This document shows positions 21,901-27,808 of a stretch of DNA of 64,000 bases, one piece after another. The position numbers and the translations under genes are program-made. The first letter of the stretch is position 1; each line of letters starts with the position of its first letter. The notes below the pieces were generated by a model, which made no database searches, was not told the DNA's origin, and saw only the letters and a list, made by a program, of their open reading frames with translations. This stretch comes from Prorocentrum cordatum (Eukaryota; Sar; Dinophyceae; Prorocentrales; Prorocentraceae). The stretch covers positions 616,879-680,878 of the forward strand of contig CAUYUJ010022415.1 of the NCBI GenBank assembly GCA_963575745.1. Reading direction: 5' to 3'.

Positions 21901-23870
21901 TTTCTCGTAGCCATAGCGGACATTGCTCCCTGGCCTGCGGCCCAGGGATCCTGCTGGTATAACCTGTCCGCCAGCTGTTCTACCTGGTCAGGATTCAGCG
22001 CGGCTGCGATCTGATCCAGGTCCGAGGTACTGATGGCCTGCCAAGACACGGCACTAGGCCCTTGGCTTGGGGCACGGCTTGGAGCCGCGCCCCCGGCCTC
22101 ACTCTCGGTAATCATGAAGATCCGATAGATCTCAGGCTGGTTTCCCAGCTGGGTAGGGCTGTAGTGGTCCCCAACTTCTCTGTGGAGGTAGCCCATAGGG
22201 GGGTCAACGCCCCCTTGGTCTCGGGACCACTGGTACTTAACGCTGGAAGTACCAACGTCAGCCCACCTATCAGGAGCAAACATCGTTGCGACAGAGACTC
22301 GCGCATGGCGGCTCCCCAAATATTCTGGATTACGCCATTGCCTTCCTGTGGTCAGGTCCTCTACATGAGAGATGTAATACGGTTCAATGATACCGTTATC
22401 TCCCTCGGACAAGAGGACTCCGTTATCGGACCAACAGAACTTCATACCATCTTGTATGGCCTTACGCCAATCTACGAAGATGATGATGTCTGAGTCTGGG
22501 TCCCACCCACTGTTCACGGCACGGCGGCGAACTGTCGGCACGAAGTGAATGTGCGACCGGCCTGTCCCCTTTTTCTTCGTGTTATGCTCAGGTCTACAGG
22601 ACAGGCCGTGCCACATAATCCCTTCGAAGGCGTGCCATCGAGTGCCATGCATAGCAACATCGGGGTATGGGGCCGGTCTCCCGGCAGGTTGGTCGCACAG
22701 CACAATGTAGCTGTACAGCGACCATGGAGCTTTCAATTCCCATGAATGCCCCTGAGAGGCGCGGACGAAGATAGCGGGCTCTCCGGAGTCCCGCATCAAC
22801 ACCTTGAACTGTAGGCGCTGTTTTTCTTCTCCGTCTGGTTCGCGGACATGAACAACTGCCATCATGATGGCTGCTAGTTGGTCAACCGAGCGCCTACATA
22901 GATGCTCGTTGATGGTCTTGGCCTCGTCATATTTTGGATTATACCCAGCGTGTCTTGATTGACCTGTGTTCCACGGATAACGGTCCACGAGTTCCACTAG
23001 GTTAACCCAACCATCATGATCATCGAAAGATTCCAAGCGCCACACAGGATTGTGTTGTTTGTCTGGCGCATGTCTGCATATCCTGCTGAGAGCTTTGCTC
23101 AGCTGTTTGAGAGTATCATTGGATGTGGGAAGGATTCCAGTCTTCCTGCATTCCTTCATGAATGTCTCATCCACCGAGCGTATCGGCGGGAGCTTCCGAA
23201 GCGCAAGTCTATCCCTGATCACATTTGGAGTCCCACTAGTGAAGGACGTGTCACCTGGGTGGTGCAGCTGAACCACCGGCGGGTTTCCCCGCATCGGAAC
23301 CTCTGTTGCTGAGGAGGCTGCGGCTCCAGAAGAGGAGGAAGCTGCGGCGGCAGCGCCTGGCGGGTTTCCCCGCGGAGATGCGCGACTGGCGCTGCCCCTG
23401 ATCTTCGGCGCCCAGGTACCCCTCGACATAGCACCTTCATCGGACCTCCTGGAACAAGCCGCCACAGGCGAAGCTGGCGCAGGTGCATACCCACTGCGCT
23501 CGAAAGCTGCCGCCTTTTTCGCAATGGAGCTGCTGCGACTAGGCGGGCGTCTTCGTTCCTCCATAGGGTCCTGAGGTTGCTGCTTGGGCACAGACGCTTG
23601 TGTAGGAGTTGTGCCAATCGGCGGCCTCGGAGTTTCAGTTCGAGGCACCTCCATCTGCACGTCTGGCCCAGGGTCCTGAGGGCTCGTCTTCGGTTTCGGC
23701 ACCGAGGACGGCTTAGGTGTCGGGGGTTCACTCTTGGCCTTCGAAGTTAGTGGGAGTGGGGGCCTCGTAGCCCTCTTCATGTAGATCTTACTAGAATCCT
23801 CCAACATCTTGCGAGTTGCCTCGCGAGTGCGGTCTTCTGCTGTCCGCATGCGCTCCTCGTCCTCCGCCAC
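18969..23870 (-). CDS. Retrotransposon polyprotein with KptA/Tpt1-like, RING-H2 and retropepsin-like domains
   Basis: 1633 uninterrupted codons. Residues about 250-510 match the Tpt1/KptA RNA 2'-phosphotransferase layout: LSKALSRICRHAP with DDHDGWVNL; IFVRASQGHSWEL; MHGTRWHAFEGIMWHGL; RSHIHF; and a final SDNGVLLSEG..GIIEPYYIS. In the family this enzyme transfers a 2'-phosphate from RNA to NAD+. The Arg-His, QGHS, HGT and R.HIH signatures are all present, with a small insertion (TKKKGTG) before RSHIHF. Residues about 1000-1055 form a RING-H2 finger (CAVCLEEF...CNHLF...CAIC). Residues about 1327-1425 look like an aspartic protease (ILIDVGSKINIMG, then AILGLDSM), with DVGS instead of DTGS/DTGA. 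Linkers are Pro/Gln/Ser-rich and hold most hairpin copies. Same frame as gag, from which it is separated by one TAA. Confidence 0.85.
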   Translation of the reverse strand: MAEDEERMRTAEDRTREATRKMLEDSSKIYMKRATRPPLPLTSKAKSEPPTPKPSSVPKPKTSPQDPGPDVQMEVPRTETPRPPIGTTPTQASVPKQQPQDPMEERRRPPSRSSSIAKKAAAFERSGYAPAPASPVAACSRRSDEGAMSRGTWAPKIRGSASRASPRGNPPGAAAAASSSSGAAASSATEVPMRGNPPVVQLHHPGDTSFTSGTPNVIRDRLALRKLPPIRSVDETFMKECRKTGILPTSNDTLKQLSKALSRICRHAPDKQHNPVWRLESFDDHDGWVNLVELVDRYPWNTGQSRHAGYNPKYDEAKTINEHLCRRSVDQLAAIMMAVVHVREPDGEEKQRLQFKVLMRDSGEPAIFVRASQGHSWELKAPWSLYSYIVLCDQPAGRPAPYPDVAMHGTRWHAFEGIMWHGLSCRPEHNTKKKGTGRSHIHFVPTVRRRAVNSGWDPDSDIIIFVDWRKAIQDGMKFCWSDNGVLLSEGDNGIIEPYYISHVEDLTTGRQWRNPEYLGSRHARVSVATMFAPDRWADVGTSSVKYQWSRDQGGVDPPMGYLHREVGDHYSPTQLGNQPEIYRIFMITESEAGGAAPSRAPSQGPSAVSWQAISTSDLDQIAAALNPDQVEQLADRLYQQDPWAAGQGAMSAMATRNRQAMQGNLPTSGPARFEPMHGSPTQNMHTPRGMTPFGTPPAQSPFGTPVRPATNGTLMERIAAARAEHSTALLNMMPPGTPTSQQGNLPGTPSHHRAGVPDDYRSRVAAAVQQVQSHNLPRPSGQRWRPAWSWEPEGPNPRDPARQRAFIPAFNAHPSMSQGQRPPPAQMNPPLYPDGSRVPNKFVRELADQRHNLTNVRCSDHSMYPHMAFMPSPTSPEVVAQPTAHSISSGSRGVPDYIRQTHHTQQACFRRRQAVQSVRDQSRAAALDVVRNRGSPLRGNSPAVTPTTSMPNVEVQEVLNPTGAPPSAFMPSETVLERQRRVYPRAADVEVFTGMEDTCAVCLEEFQPRDSVYRLRCNHLFREGCWNSHVVGHVTNQREGDPQQPPCAICRAPGIIASSFPWTGPFSQTPEQSARELRELRSMVEEMTSRMLAMQTVPSQQQGYLPEEVRPPMETGYFDQLIPTTAPQQGNLHDTPQMSPQSGGEAEMSLDPDQLRELRVRHFQNQMDNTHTTFMLDASNPETDSPSLDLSESSVASAATAARAVNISATNEEFEEWLRYRDHITNEGLQDIALHSYLTLIRRTTREQYMSIRDEYANWREERGDHAQHVSYFQYIDLARMAESESHASVMRGNPPGSTTVPRGNPPTDTADTSETVHIKQPSKTFLDDGGNSILIDVGSKINIMGENTSRKFVQAAEAHGRTCTFEPRSRLNINGVGEGSAPADTVGTFSIACEYQGSAQLDSYKTNIVSGCGKDLPAILGLDSMQDKRTIIVLERGQEKLIFPGKGQVKMELPEGSKIMPTTKLPSGHLSIRCDCFGAAGQPASSSSSTSFQTVLTGEPTPAQERNQLQGNLPQGLMETLAKATMRGDNIDDLETFDCFVARTLALHGGGVPMDAVQSRRKIAMGYTNRELHTVSNARSKGALKQLMDNPSMLTAFAEQSASEATARCSAELQHLREAQMLADIVGTSSSS
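19063..19076 (-). repeat. GNRA hairpin, GCGGA stem, GCAA loop, alternative frame
   Basis: Perfect stem with an A-T closing pair; read A-E-Q-S-A. Confidence 0.85.
19328..19341 (-). repeat. GNRA hairpin, GCAGG stem, GAAA loop
   Basis: Perfect stem; read Q-G-N-L-P. Confidence 0.95.
19417..19430 (-). repeat. GNRA hairpin, GCGGG stem, GCAA loop, alternative frame
   Basis: Perfect stem; read A-G-Q-P-A. Confidence 0.9.
19952..19965 (-). repeat. GNRA hairpin, GCGGG stem, GAAA loop
   Basis: Perfect stem; read R-G-N-P-P. Only 19 bp separate it from the next copy. Confidence 0.95.
19985..19998 (-). repeat. GNRA hairpin, GCGGG stem, GTAA loop
   Basis: Perfect stem; read R-G-N-P-P with GGT instead of GGA for Gly. 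Confidence 0.95.
20474..20487 (-). repeat. GNRA hairpin, GCAGG stem, GAAA loop
   Basis: Perfect stem; read Q-G-N-L-H. Confidence 0.95.
20555..20568 (-). repeat. Hairpin, GCAGG stem, GATA loop
   Basis: Perfect stem, but the loop departs from GNRA by one base; read Q-G-Y-L-P. Confidence 0.8.
21047..21060 (-). repeat. GNRA hairpin, GCGAG stem, GAAA loop
   Basis: Perfect stem; read R-G-N-S-P. Confidence 0.95.
21457..21470 (-). repeat. GNRA hairpin, GCTCG stem, GCAA loop, alternative frame
   Basis: Perfect stem; same 14-mer as the copies at 24938 and 27326 but read A-R-Q-R-A. Confidence 0.9.
21635..21648 (-). repeat. GNRA hairpin, GCAGG stem, GAAA loop
   Basis: Perfect stem; read Q-G-N-L-P. 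Confidence 0.95.
21875..21888 (-). repeat. GNRA hairpin, GCAGG stem, GAAA loop
   Basis: Perfect stem; read Q-G-N-L-P. Confidence 0.95.
22136..22149 (-). repeat. GNRA hairpin, GCTGG stem, GAAA loop
   Basis: Perfect stem; read L-G-N-Q-P, just after the KptA-like domain. Confidence 0.95.
22672..22685 (-). repeat. GNRA hairpin, GCCGG stem, GAGA loop, alternative frame
   Basis: Perfect stem inside the KptA-like domain, just upstream of the HGT motif; read A-G-R-P-A. Confidence 0.9.
23279..23292 (-). repeat. GNRA hairpin, GCGGG stem, GAAA loop
   Basis: Perfect stem; read R-G-N-P-P, upstream of the KptA-like domain. Confidence 0.95.
23360..23373 (-). repeat. GNRA hairpin, GCGGG stem, GAAA loop
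   Basis: Perfect stem; read R-G-N-P-P. Confidence 0.95.
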
Positions 23871-23912
23871 ACGTTGAGCCTTTATATCATCCTTGATTGT
23901 CGGTTCTGGTTG

Positions 23913-26900
23913 TTAGGACTGGCTAGAGACGCCAGGCGAGTTTCCTCGCATACTAGGAAGACTGAAGAGCGCGTCTTTCTCTTCCTGGGTCATGGCGACC
24001 AGTCCCCTTGGAACCGGAGTAGGCTTTTCTTCTTCTTTCGGATCCAAGTGGCTCAAGATCCCGAGACGACGATTCACTTCTGCAATTTCTTCCTGTGTCA
24101 TCGGGATAAATTGCGGATGGCCCTCTTTATGAAGGGTTTTGTCCCTGTTGGGGCTCAGGCCTTCGCTGTTGCCAACGGGGCATCCTGGCCTGTGGTTCTG
24201 GAGCGGCTGGGAACAAGGCCCGCATGCTGCGTGAGGCCTATACTGCTTGCGCGCCGCGATAATATCTCGCAACGGAGTCCGCGCTTCTTGAATTTCAGGG
24301 CGGCGGATATTTGTTGCAAGCTGATAGCCTCCGCGAATGGCCTTGCCATCACTGTCCCTATAGGCAGGGTTGCCCTTGCCGAAGGCCGAGTGATCCCCTT
24401 TTCGGCGTCTTGGGTCGTTGTGCGGAAGTAGCTGGCCACCTCTCCTGAGAGCGTGCTCTTTTGGGCCAGCCTGCCTCCAATCACGAGGAAGTCGAGCCTG
24501 TGGATGTGGCTCTTCTCTGACGCGCGTATGGGAACGAGATCTTCTGGTGTTCTCATCAGAAAAAGCTGCCGAAGCAGCAGGAGCGGCACCCGGTGGAGGT
24601 GCCTGAGGAGGCTCCTGTGCGATGCCAGATGGATCGTCCGATGGAGGCAGGTCTCCCTGCTGGGTGGAGCTCGGCGCAAATGGCGCTTGTGCCGATGGTG
24701 ATGATGATTCAGACTCATCAGGATCGAAGTCAACCTCTTCCTCACCATTCACGTCCATCATGAGGATGGTGACGTCATCCTCATCTAACCCGCAACCATC
24801 GCCTTCTACTTCTTCTGATGTCGAACTACCGATGATGATGGCCATTGGCGTATCTGGTACAGGCAGGGTTCCCTGCATAGCCGGCGTCTGTGCGTCGCTC
24901 GGCTGTCCCGGAGTAGGAGGCACCGTTGTCGGCTCAGGCTCGTTGCCGAGCACAGGCTGCCCAGCAATGTTACGCATGGCCGTATGGTTTGGCCTCATTC
25001 CCACCGCCTGGAGACCCCATCCTGGCGGAGGAAGATCACGACCGCGCATAGCAATAGCCATTTCTAGAGCATTACGCCATCTACCACGGGAGTATATCAA
25101 GTGTCTCTGCACGTCCTGAGAATGCACGCTGTCAATGAGAGTCAGAGCTGCCAACAACAGCTCTGAGCTACCGCAAGCATCAGTATCCTGTTCTGTCATA
25201 ATGTCAGCTTCGATATGTTCTTGACTCTCAGGATAACCAGTTATAAGTATCTCATGCATCCTCATGAGGGTCTGCAAAAGGGTGCGTGGTCCATATTCGC
25301 CTGGAGCAAGCGAACCAGGAGGTATGAACGGAGTATCTGGTTCGCCTGCAATGAAGGCCTGAACAAATGCCTGAGACTCCATTTCAATTAAGTCTTCAGT
25401 GGTCTGGGGATATTCTCCCATCAGAGACGGCCTGTTTCCAGGCGGGATTTCGGGCGGAGGTTCGAGGTTCCGTTGAACCTCGGAAGGCGAAGCCTCTATA
25501 GTGGTGTCCTCGTCGTCGCTCTCGTAGGCCATGATGTTGCCTGGGTTCCCGAACATCCAGTCGAAGAAAGAAAGAGGCTGGTTTCCCAGCGTACCGTGTT
25601 CCACGGGAGTGAGCTCGTTACTGCCCGTAACGAACCGGCGGACGTACTCGAGGTAGTACGCGTACAATCCATGACCATACCCCTCGAGCTCGTCGACGTT
25701 GTCCATGCCAACAACCCAAGTGAAAAATATCTGCTCCATAGCCTCAAAGTCCTGGAGGCTCAGATACTCAATGGATGGTTCACTTGAGCCAAAATGGACT
25801 TCGGTCGACCTGCCCTTTCCATTTCCCTTCACTGGACAATCTCGCACAAGATGATCGGAACTACCACATTCATGGCATTTGAGAACCTGGCCGTCTCTAC
25901 CTCGCGGGTTTCCCCGCCTACCTTTACCTTTTCCTGAGGTCTCTCTACGGCCTTTACCACGGCCTTTTCCCCCAAAGAATATCTCATCATGTTGTTCATC
26001 TGAGAGCCTCTGGAGAAATGCCGCGATACCTCGTCCGTTCAACCTCCGACGACCTCGCTTGCCTTTACCCTTTCCTTTAAAACTTCTACGTATCCTCCTT
26101 CTAACACGACGCACTGGTTTTCGTGTGAACCTCCTCCACCTTCGTTTAGCCTGTTGTAATAACCAGAACAAATGCTCAGCACGCTGATTGTCGTTATCCA
26201 TATTCATAATATCTGACCAATCTAAAGCTTCAACACCATCTGATGATATAGTGTCTGTATCGGTGCCGGAGTCGAAATCCTCGTCTCCCAAGGAGGTGGA
26301 TACACCGTCGGTTAGGGGGTTTGATTCCCCCCACAAAGAACGGTGTGGTTGCGGTTCTCTAGAAGGAGGGCTGGTTGCCCAGCTTGGTTGTGATCGATCC
26401 CCTGCTAATAAAGCAGTGGATTCTCCTGGGTCATCGGCCCATATGCTTGAGGGCCCGTTTCCAGGCTGGGCTTCAGTGGTCAAGGTAGTGTAGAAATTTC
26501 CACTACCAGATCCCCTTCCCCTTCCAAACACAGATCCCATGTTACCAGGAGACCGTTCGGATAGGTGGCCTATCGAACGCATCCTCTCCAGCAACTCATC
26601 ATACTGTTGTTGTGTTCGGGGCATTTGGTGATTGAGTGGCTGTAAGAGTTGCATGGCTCGCTGGTTGCCGACGCCTAAGGCGCGGAATAGGATAGTGGTT
26701 AGCAGTTGGAAGTTGGGAAGGTCGAATCCCACCGACTGTGCCTCAAGTCGGGCCATTTCGAATCGGGTAAGGGTGACATCGATTCGTTCCCCGTGAGGCA
26801 CGTGGAAGTCGATGAGTTGTGTGCCGGAAGTGAGCTGTCGCTCATCTTCCAGGCGTTCGAACTTCATGCTTAGGAAGAACATGATGTAGGTCACTGGGTC

Positions 26901-27749
26901 CGTGTGGACCCCATCGATGTCAGCACCATAGTTGATAATGTCAGGTGGTACCCTCATGGCGAGTGTCCTCGCTAGGCCGCCTAGGCCGCGTTGTATTGCG
27001 GCCGCTTGGGCCTGTGGCGTCATACGTCCGCTTGTAACGTTGAGCCATGCGTTGACCTCGTAGATGTACTCACGAAAAGGTACATTACCTTGAGGGTCCC
27101 AATATGGGCCATGCGTTTGCCCATCGGTGCTGTTTTCTCCACGACGCATGTGTCCGATTGCTGCCCCCAGCGCGAACCATCTAATAGCGAAAACGACTAG
27201 CCCGAGAATGTGTAACGAAGGACGGTTATGATGCGCGTTGTCGCGCTGGGGTAGCGCCTTGTCGAGTCTTCGAGGCGCTCTGTCTGGCGGGTTTCCCCGC
27301 CCCTGCTTCAAGTATTGCGCTGTTAGCTCGTTGCCGAGCGGTTGGTGGTAACGCAATGATGAAGCGTATATGGTACCAGTCTGGTCGTTTAGACGTCGTA
27401 CCTCTCGTGTTGCTTCTTGCTCTTGGATAGATCCTCGTAAACGTACTGGGAGTGGTGGCGCAGGGTGGTAAGAAGTCACGGATATCGTGCCGAAGAATAT
27501 GAGGCTAAGAAGAGCAAGAGCTGACCACACGAGAGTGCGGCCAGCTCCGCTACCAAGTCGAAAGTGAGCCTGGTAGCTCAAATATGGCATATAGCCTGGC
27601 AAATTGCATCCATCGCTCTGCTGTGAAGGTACAGTATGAGGGGTGGATGAGTAAGATAGGATAAGATCGATGTAGTGATCTTTCCAGCACATAGCGAACA
27701 CTCGCGGTGTCCGGGCAAATCGGGCGCGCGTGCCTTGGGCCAAAGGCAA
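23913..27749 (-). CDS. gag: Gag polyprotein of the copia-type element
   Basis: The open frame starts inside the 5' LTR and crosses the primer-binding site, so its first part is probably not translated. A more likely start is the Met at 27147-27149 (MRRGENSTDGQ). The Gag core follows: YWDPQGNVPFREYIYEVNAWL, LARTLAMRVPPDII, FERLEDERQLTSGTQLIDF, LTRFEMARLEAQSVG and LLERMRSIGHLSER, a layout typical of dinoflagellate copia Gag. A basic Lys/Gly/Arg-rich stretch precedes one CCHC knuckle, KCHECGSSDHLVRDC, at about 25840-25885. Such proteins coat and package element RNA. The long C-terminal extension (about 600 residues, acidic then Pro-rich) is unusual. It ends in a TAA followed in the same frame by the KptA ORF, so readthrough could give a fusion. 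Confidence 0.85.
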   Translation of the reverse strand: MPLAQGTRARFARTPRVFAMCWKDHYIDLILSYSSTPHTVPSQQSDGCNLPGYMPYLSYQAHFRLGSGAGRTLVWSALALLSLIFFGTISVTSYHPAPPLPVRLRGSIQEQEATREVRRLNDQTGTIYASSLRYHQPLGNELTAQYLKQGRGNPPDRAPRRLDKALPQRDNAHHNRPSLHILGLVVFAIRWFALGAAIGHMRRGENSTDGQTHGPYWDPQGNVPFREYIYEVNAWLNVTSGRMTPQAQAAAIQRGLGGLARTLAMRVPPDIINYGADIDGVHTDPVTYIMFFLSMKFERLEDERQLTSGTQLIDFHVPHGERIDVTLTRFEMARLEAQSVGFDLPNFQLLTTILFRALGVGNQRAMQLLQPLNHQMPRTQQQYDELLERMRSIGHLSERSPGNMGSVFGRGRGSGSGNFYTTLTTEAQPGNGPSSIWADDPGESTALLAGDRSQPSWATSPPSREPQPHRSLWGESNPLTDGVSTSLGDEDFDSGTDTDTISSDGVEALDWSDIMNMDNDNQRAEHLFWLLQQAKRRWRRFTRKPVRRVRRRIRRSFKGKGKGKRGRRRLNGRGIAAFLQRLSDEQHDEIFFGGKGRGKGRRETSGKGKGRRGNPRGRDGQVLKCHECGSSDHLVRDCPVKGNGKGRSTEVHFGSSEPSIEYLSLQDFEAMEQIFFTWVVGMDNVDELEGYGHGLYAYYLEYVRRFVTGSNELTPVEHGTLGNQPLSFFDWMFGNPGNIMAYESDDEDTTIEASPSEVQRNLEPPPEIPPGNRPSLMGEYPQTTEDLIEMESQAFVQAFIAGEPDTPFIPPGSLAPGEYGPRTLLQTLMRMHEILITGYPESQEHIEADIMTEQDTDACGSSELLLAALTLIDSVHSQDVQRHLIYSRGRWRNALEMAIAMRGRDLPPPGWGLQAVGMRPNHTAMRNIAGQPVLGNEPEPTTVPPTPGQPSDAQTPAMQGTLPVPDTPMAIIIGSSTSEEVEGDGCGLDEDDVTILMMDVNGEEEVDFDPDESESSSPSAQAPFAPSSTQQGDLPPSDDPSGIAQEPPQAPPPGAAPAASAAFSDENTRRSRSHTRVREEPHPQARLPRDWRQAGPKEHALRRGGQLLPHNDPRRRKGDHSAFGKGNPAYRDSDGKAIRGGYQLATNIRRPEIQEARTPLRDIIAARKQYRPHAACGPCSQPLQNHRPGCPVGNSEGLSPNRDKTLHKEGHPQFIPMTQEEIAEVNRRLGILSHLDPKEEEKPTPVPRGLVAMTQEEKDALFSLPSMRGNSPGVSSQS
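23936..23949 (-). repeat. GNRA hairpin, GCGAG stem, GAAA loop
   Basis: Perfect stem; read R-G-N-S-P, seven codons before the gag stop. Confidence 0.95.
24164..24177 (-). repeat. Candidate hairpin, CGTTG/CAGCG arms, GCAA loop
   Basis: Five pairs with one G-U; the outer pair is C-G instead of G-C; read V-G-N-S-E. Weak or diverged member. Confidence 0.45.
24647..24660 (-). repeat. GNRA hairpin, GCAGG stem, GAGA loop
   Basis: Perfect stem; read Q-G-D-L-P. Confidence 0.95.
24863..24876 (-). repeat. Hairpin, GCAGG stem, GAAC loop
   Basis: Perfect stem; the last loop base breaks the GNRA rule; read Q-G-T-L-P. Confidence 0.8.
24938..24951 (-). repeat. GNRA hairpin, GCTCG stem, GCAA loop
   Basis: Perfect stem; read L-G-N-E-P. 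Confidence 0.95.
25430..25443 (-). repeat. GNRA hairpin, GCCTG stem, GAAA loop
   Basis: Perfect stem; read P-G-N-R-P. Confidence 0.95.
25577..25590 (-). repeat. GNRA hairpin, GCTGG stem, GAAA loop
   Basis: Perfect stem; read L-G-N-Q-P. Confidence 0.95.
25904..25917 (-). repeat. GNRA hairpin, GCGGG stem, GAAA loop
   Basis: Perfect stem; read R-G-N-P-R in the basic stretch before the zinc knuckle. Confidence 0.95.
26370..26383 (-). repeat. GNRA hairpin, GCTGG stem, GCAA loop, alternative frame
   Basis: Perfect stem; read S-W-A-T-S (third frame). Confidence 0.9.
26453..26466 (-). repeat. GNRA hairpin, GCCTG/CGGGC arms, GAAA loop
   Basis: Five pairs with one T-G wobble; read P-G-N-G-P. Confidence 0.85.
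27287..27300 (-). repeat. GNRA hairpin, GCGGG stem, GAAA loop
   Basis: Perfect stem, upstream of the likely gag start, so possibly in the leader; the open frame reads R-G-N-P-P. Confidence 0.95.
27326..27339 (-). repeat. GNRA hairpin, GCTCG stem, GCAA loop
   Basis: Perfect stem in the probable leader; the open frame reads L-G-N-E-L. Confidence 0.95.
27544..27555 (-). promoter_or_regulatory. Primer-binding site for initiator tRNA-Met
   Basis: The minus strand next to the 5' LTR reads TGGTAGCGGAGC, complementary to a tRNA ending GCTCCGCTACCA. U72 with discriminator A73 implies an A1-U72 pair, which is characteristic of eukaryotic initiator tRNA-Met, the usual copia primer. It overlaps the last LTR base. 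Confidence 0.8.
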
Positions 27750-27808
27750 CAGCGCGCGAGCTATGCTCCCGATACTGTAACATCTCCCAAAGAGCTACCC
27801 TTAAAGTC
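27555..27808 (-). repeat. 5' LTR of the copia-type element
   Basis: 254 bp, matching 11860-12113 except at 5 positions. It should carry the promoter and R region. The RNA start and poly(A) signal are not recognisable by eye. Confidence 0.95.

Larger units (their letters stand above)
11860..27808 (-). mobile_element. Ty1/copia-type LTR retrotransposon carrying a KptA-like domain and GNRA hairpins
   Basis: A 15.9 kb element on the minus strand is defined by direct repeats at 11860-12113 (3' LTR) and 27555-27808 (5' LTR). Order of parts: 5' LTR, PBS, gag, KptA/RING/protease ORF, copia-associated domain, methyltransferase-like domain, HHCC/integrase, RT, RNase H, 3' non-coding region, 3' LTR. 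Integrase lying before RT is the Ty1/copia order. LTR identity of about 98% (5 of 254 differ) suggests a recent insertion, yet pol has at least three frame changes and one in-frame stop. Base composition is closer to balanced than the GC-rich flanks. Thirty-seven GNRA-type hairpins are spread through it. I could not find a clear 5-bp target-site duplication: flanks read ...CCAAG on the left and AAGGG... on the right. Confidence 0.9.

Noticed and set aside
26540-26690. P-G-N-M and V-G-N-Q in Gag
   Set aside because: GNRA-like four-base words are present, but flanking bases do not form a 5-bp stem.
12400-27339. Reading the hairpins as transcription terminators or riboswitches
   Set aside because: They have only 5-bp stems, no following T run, occur in coding sequence many times and belong to a eukaryotic element.
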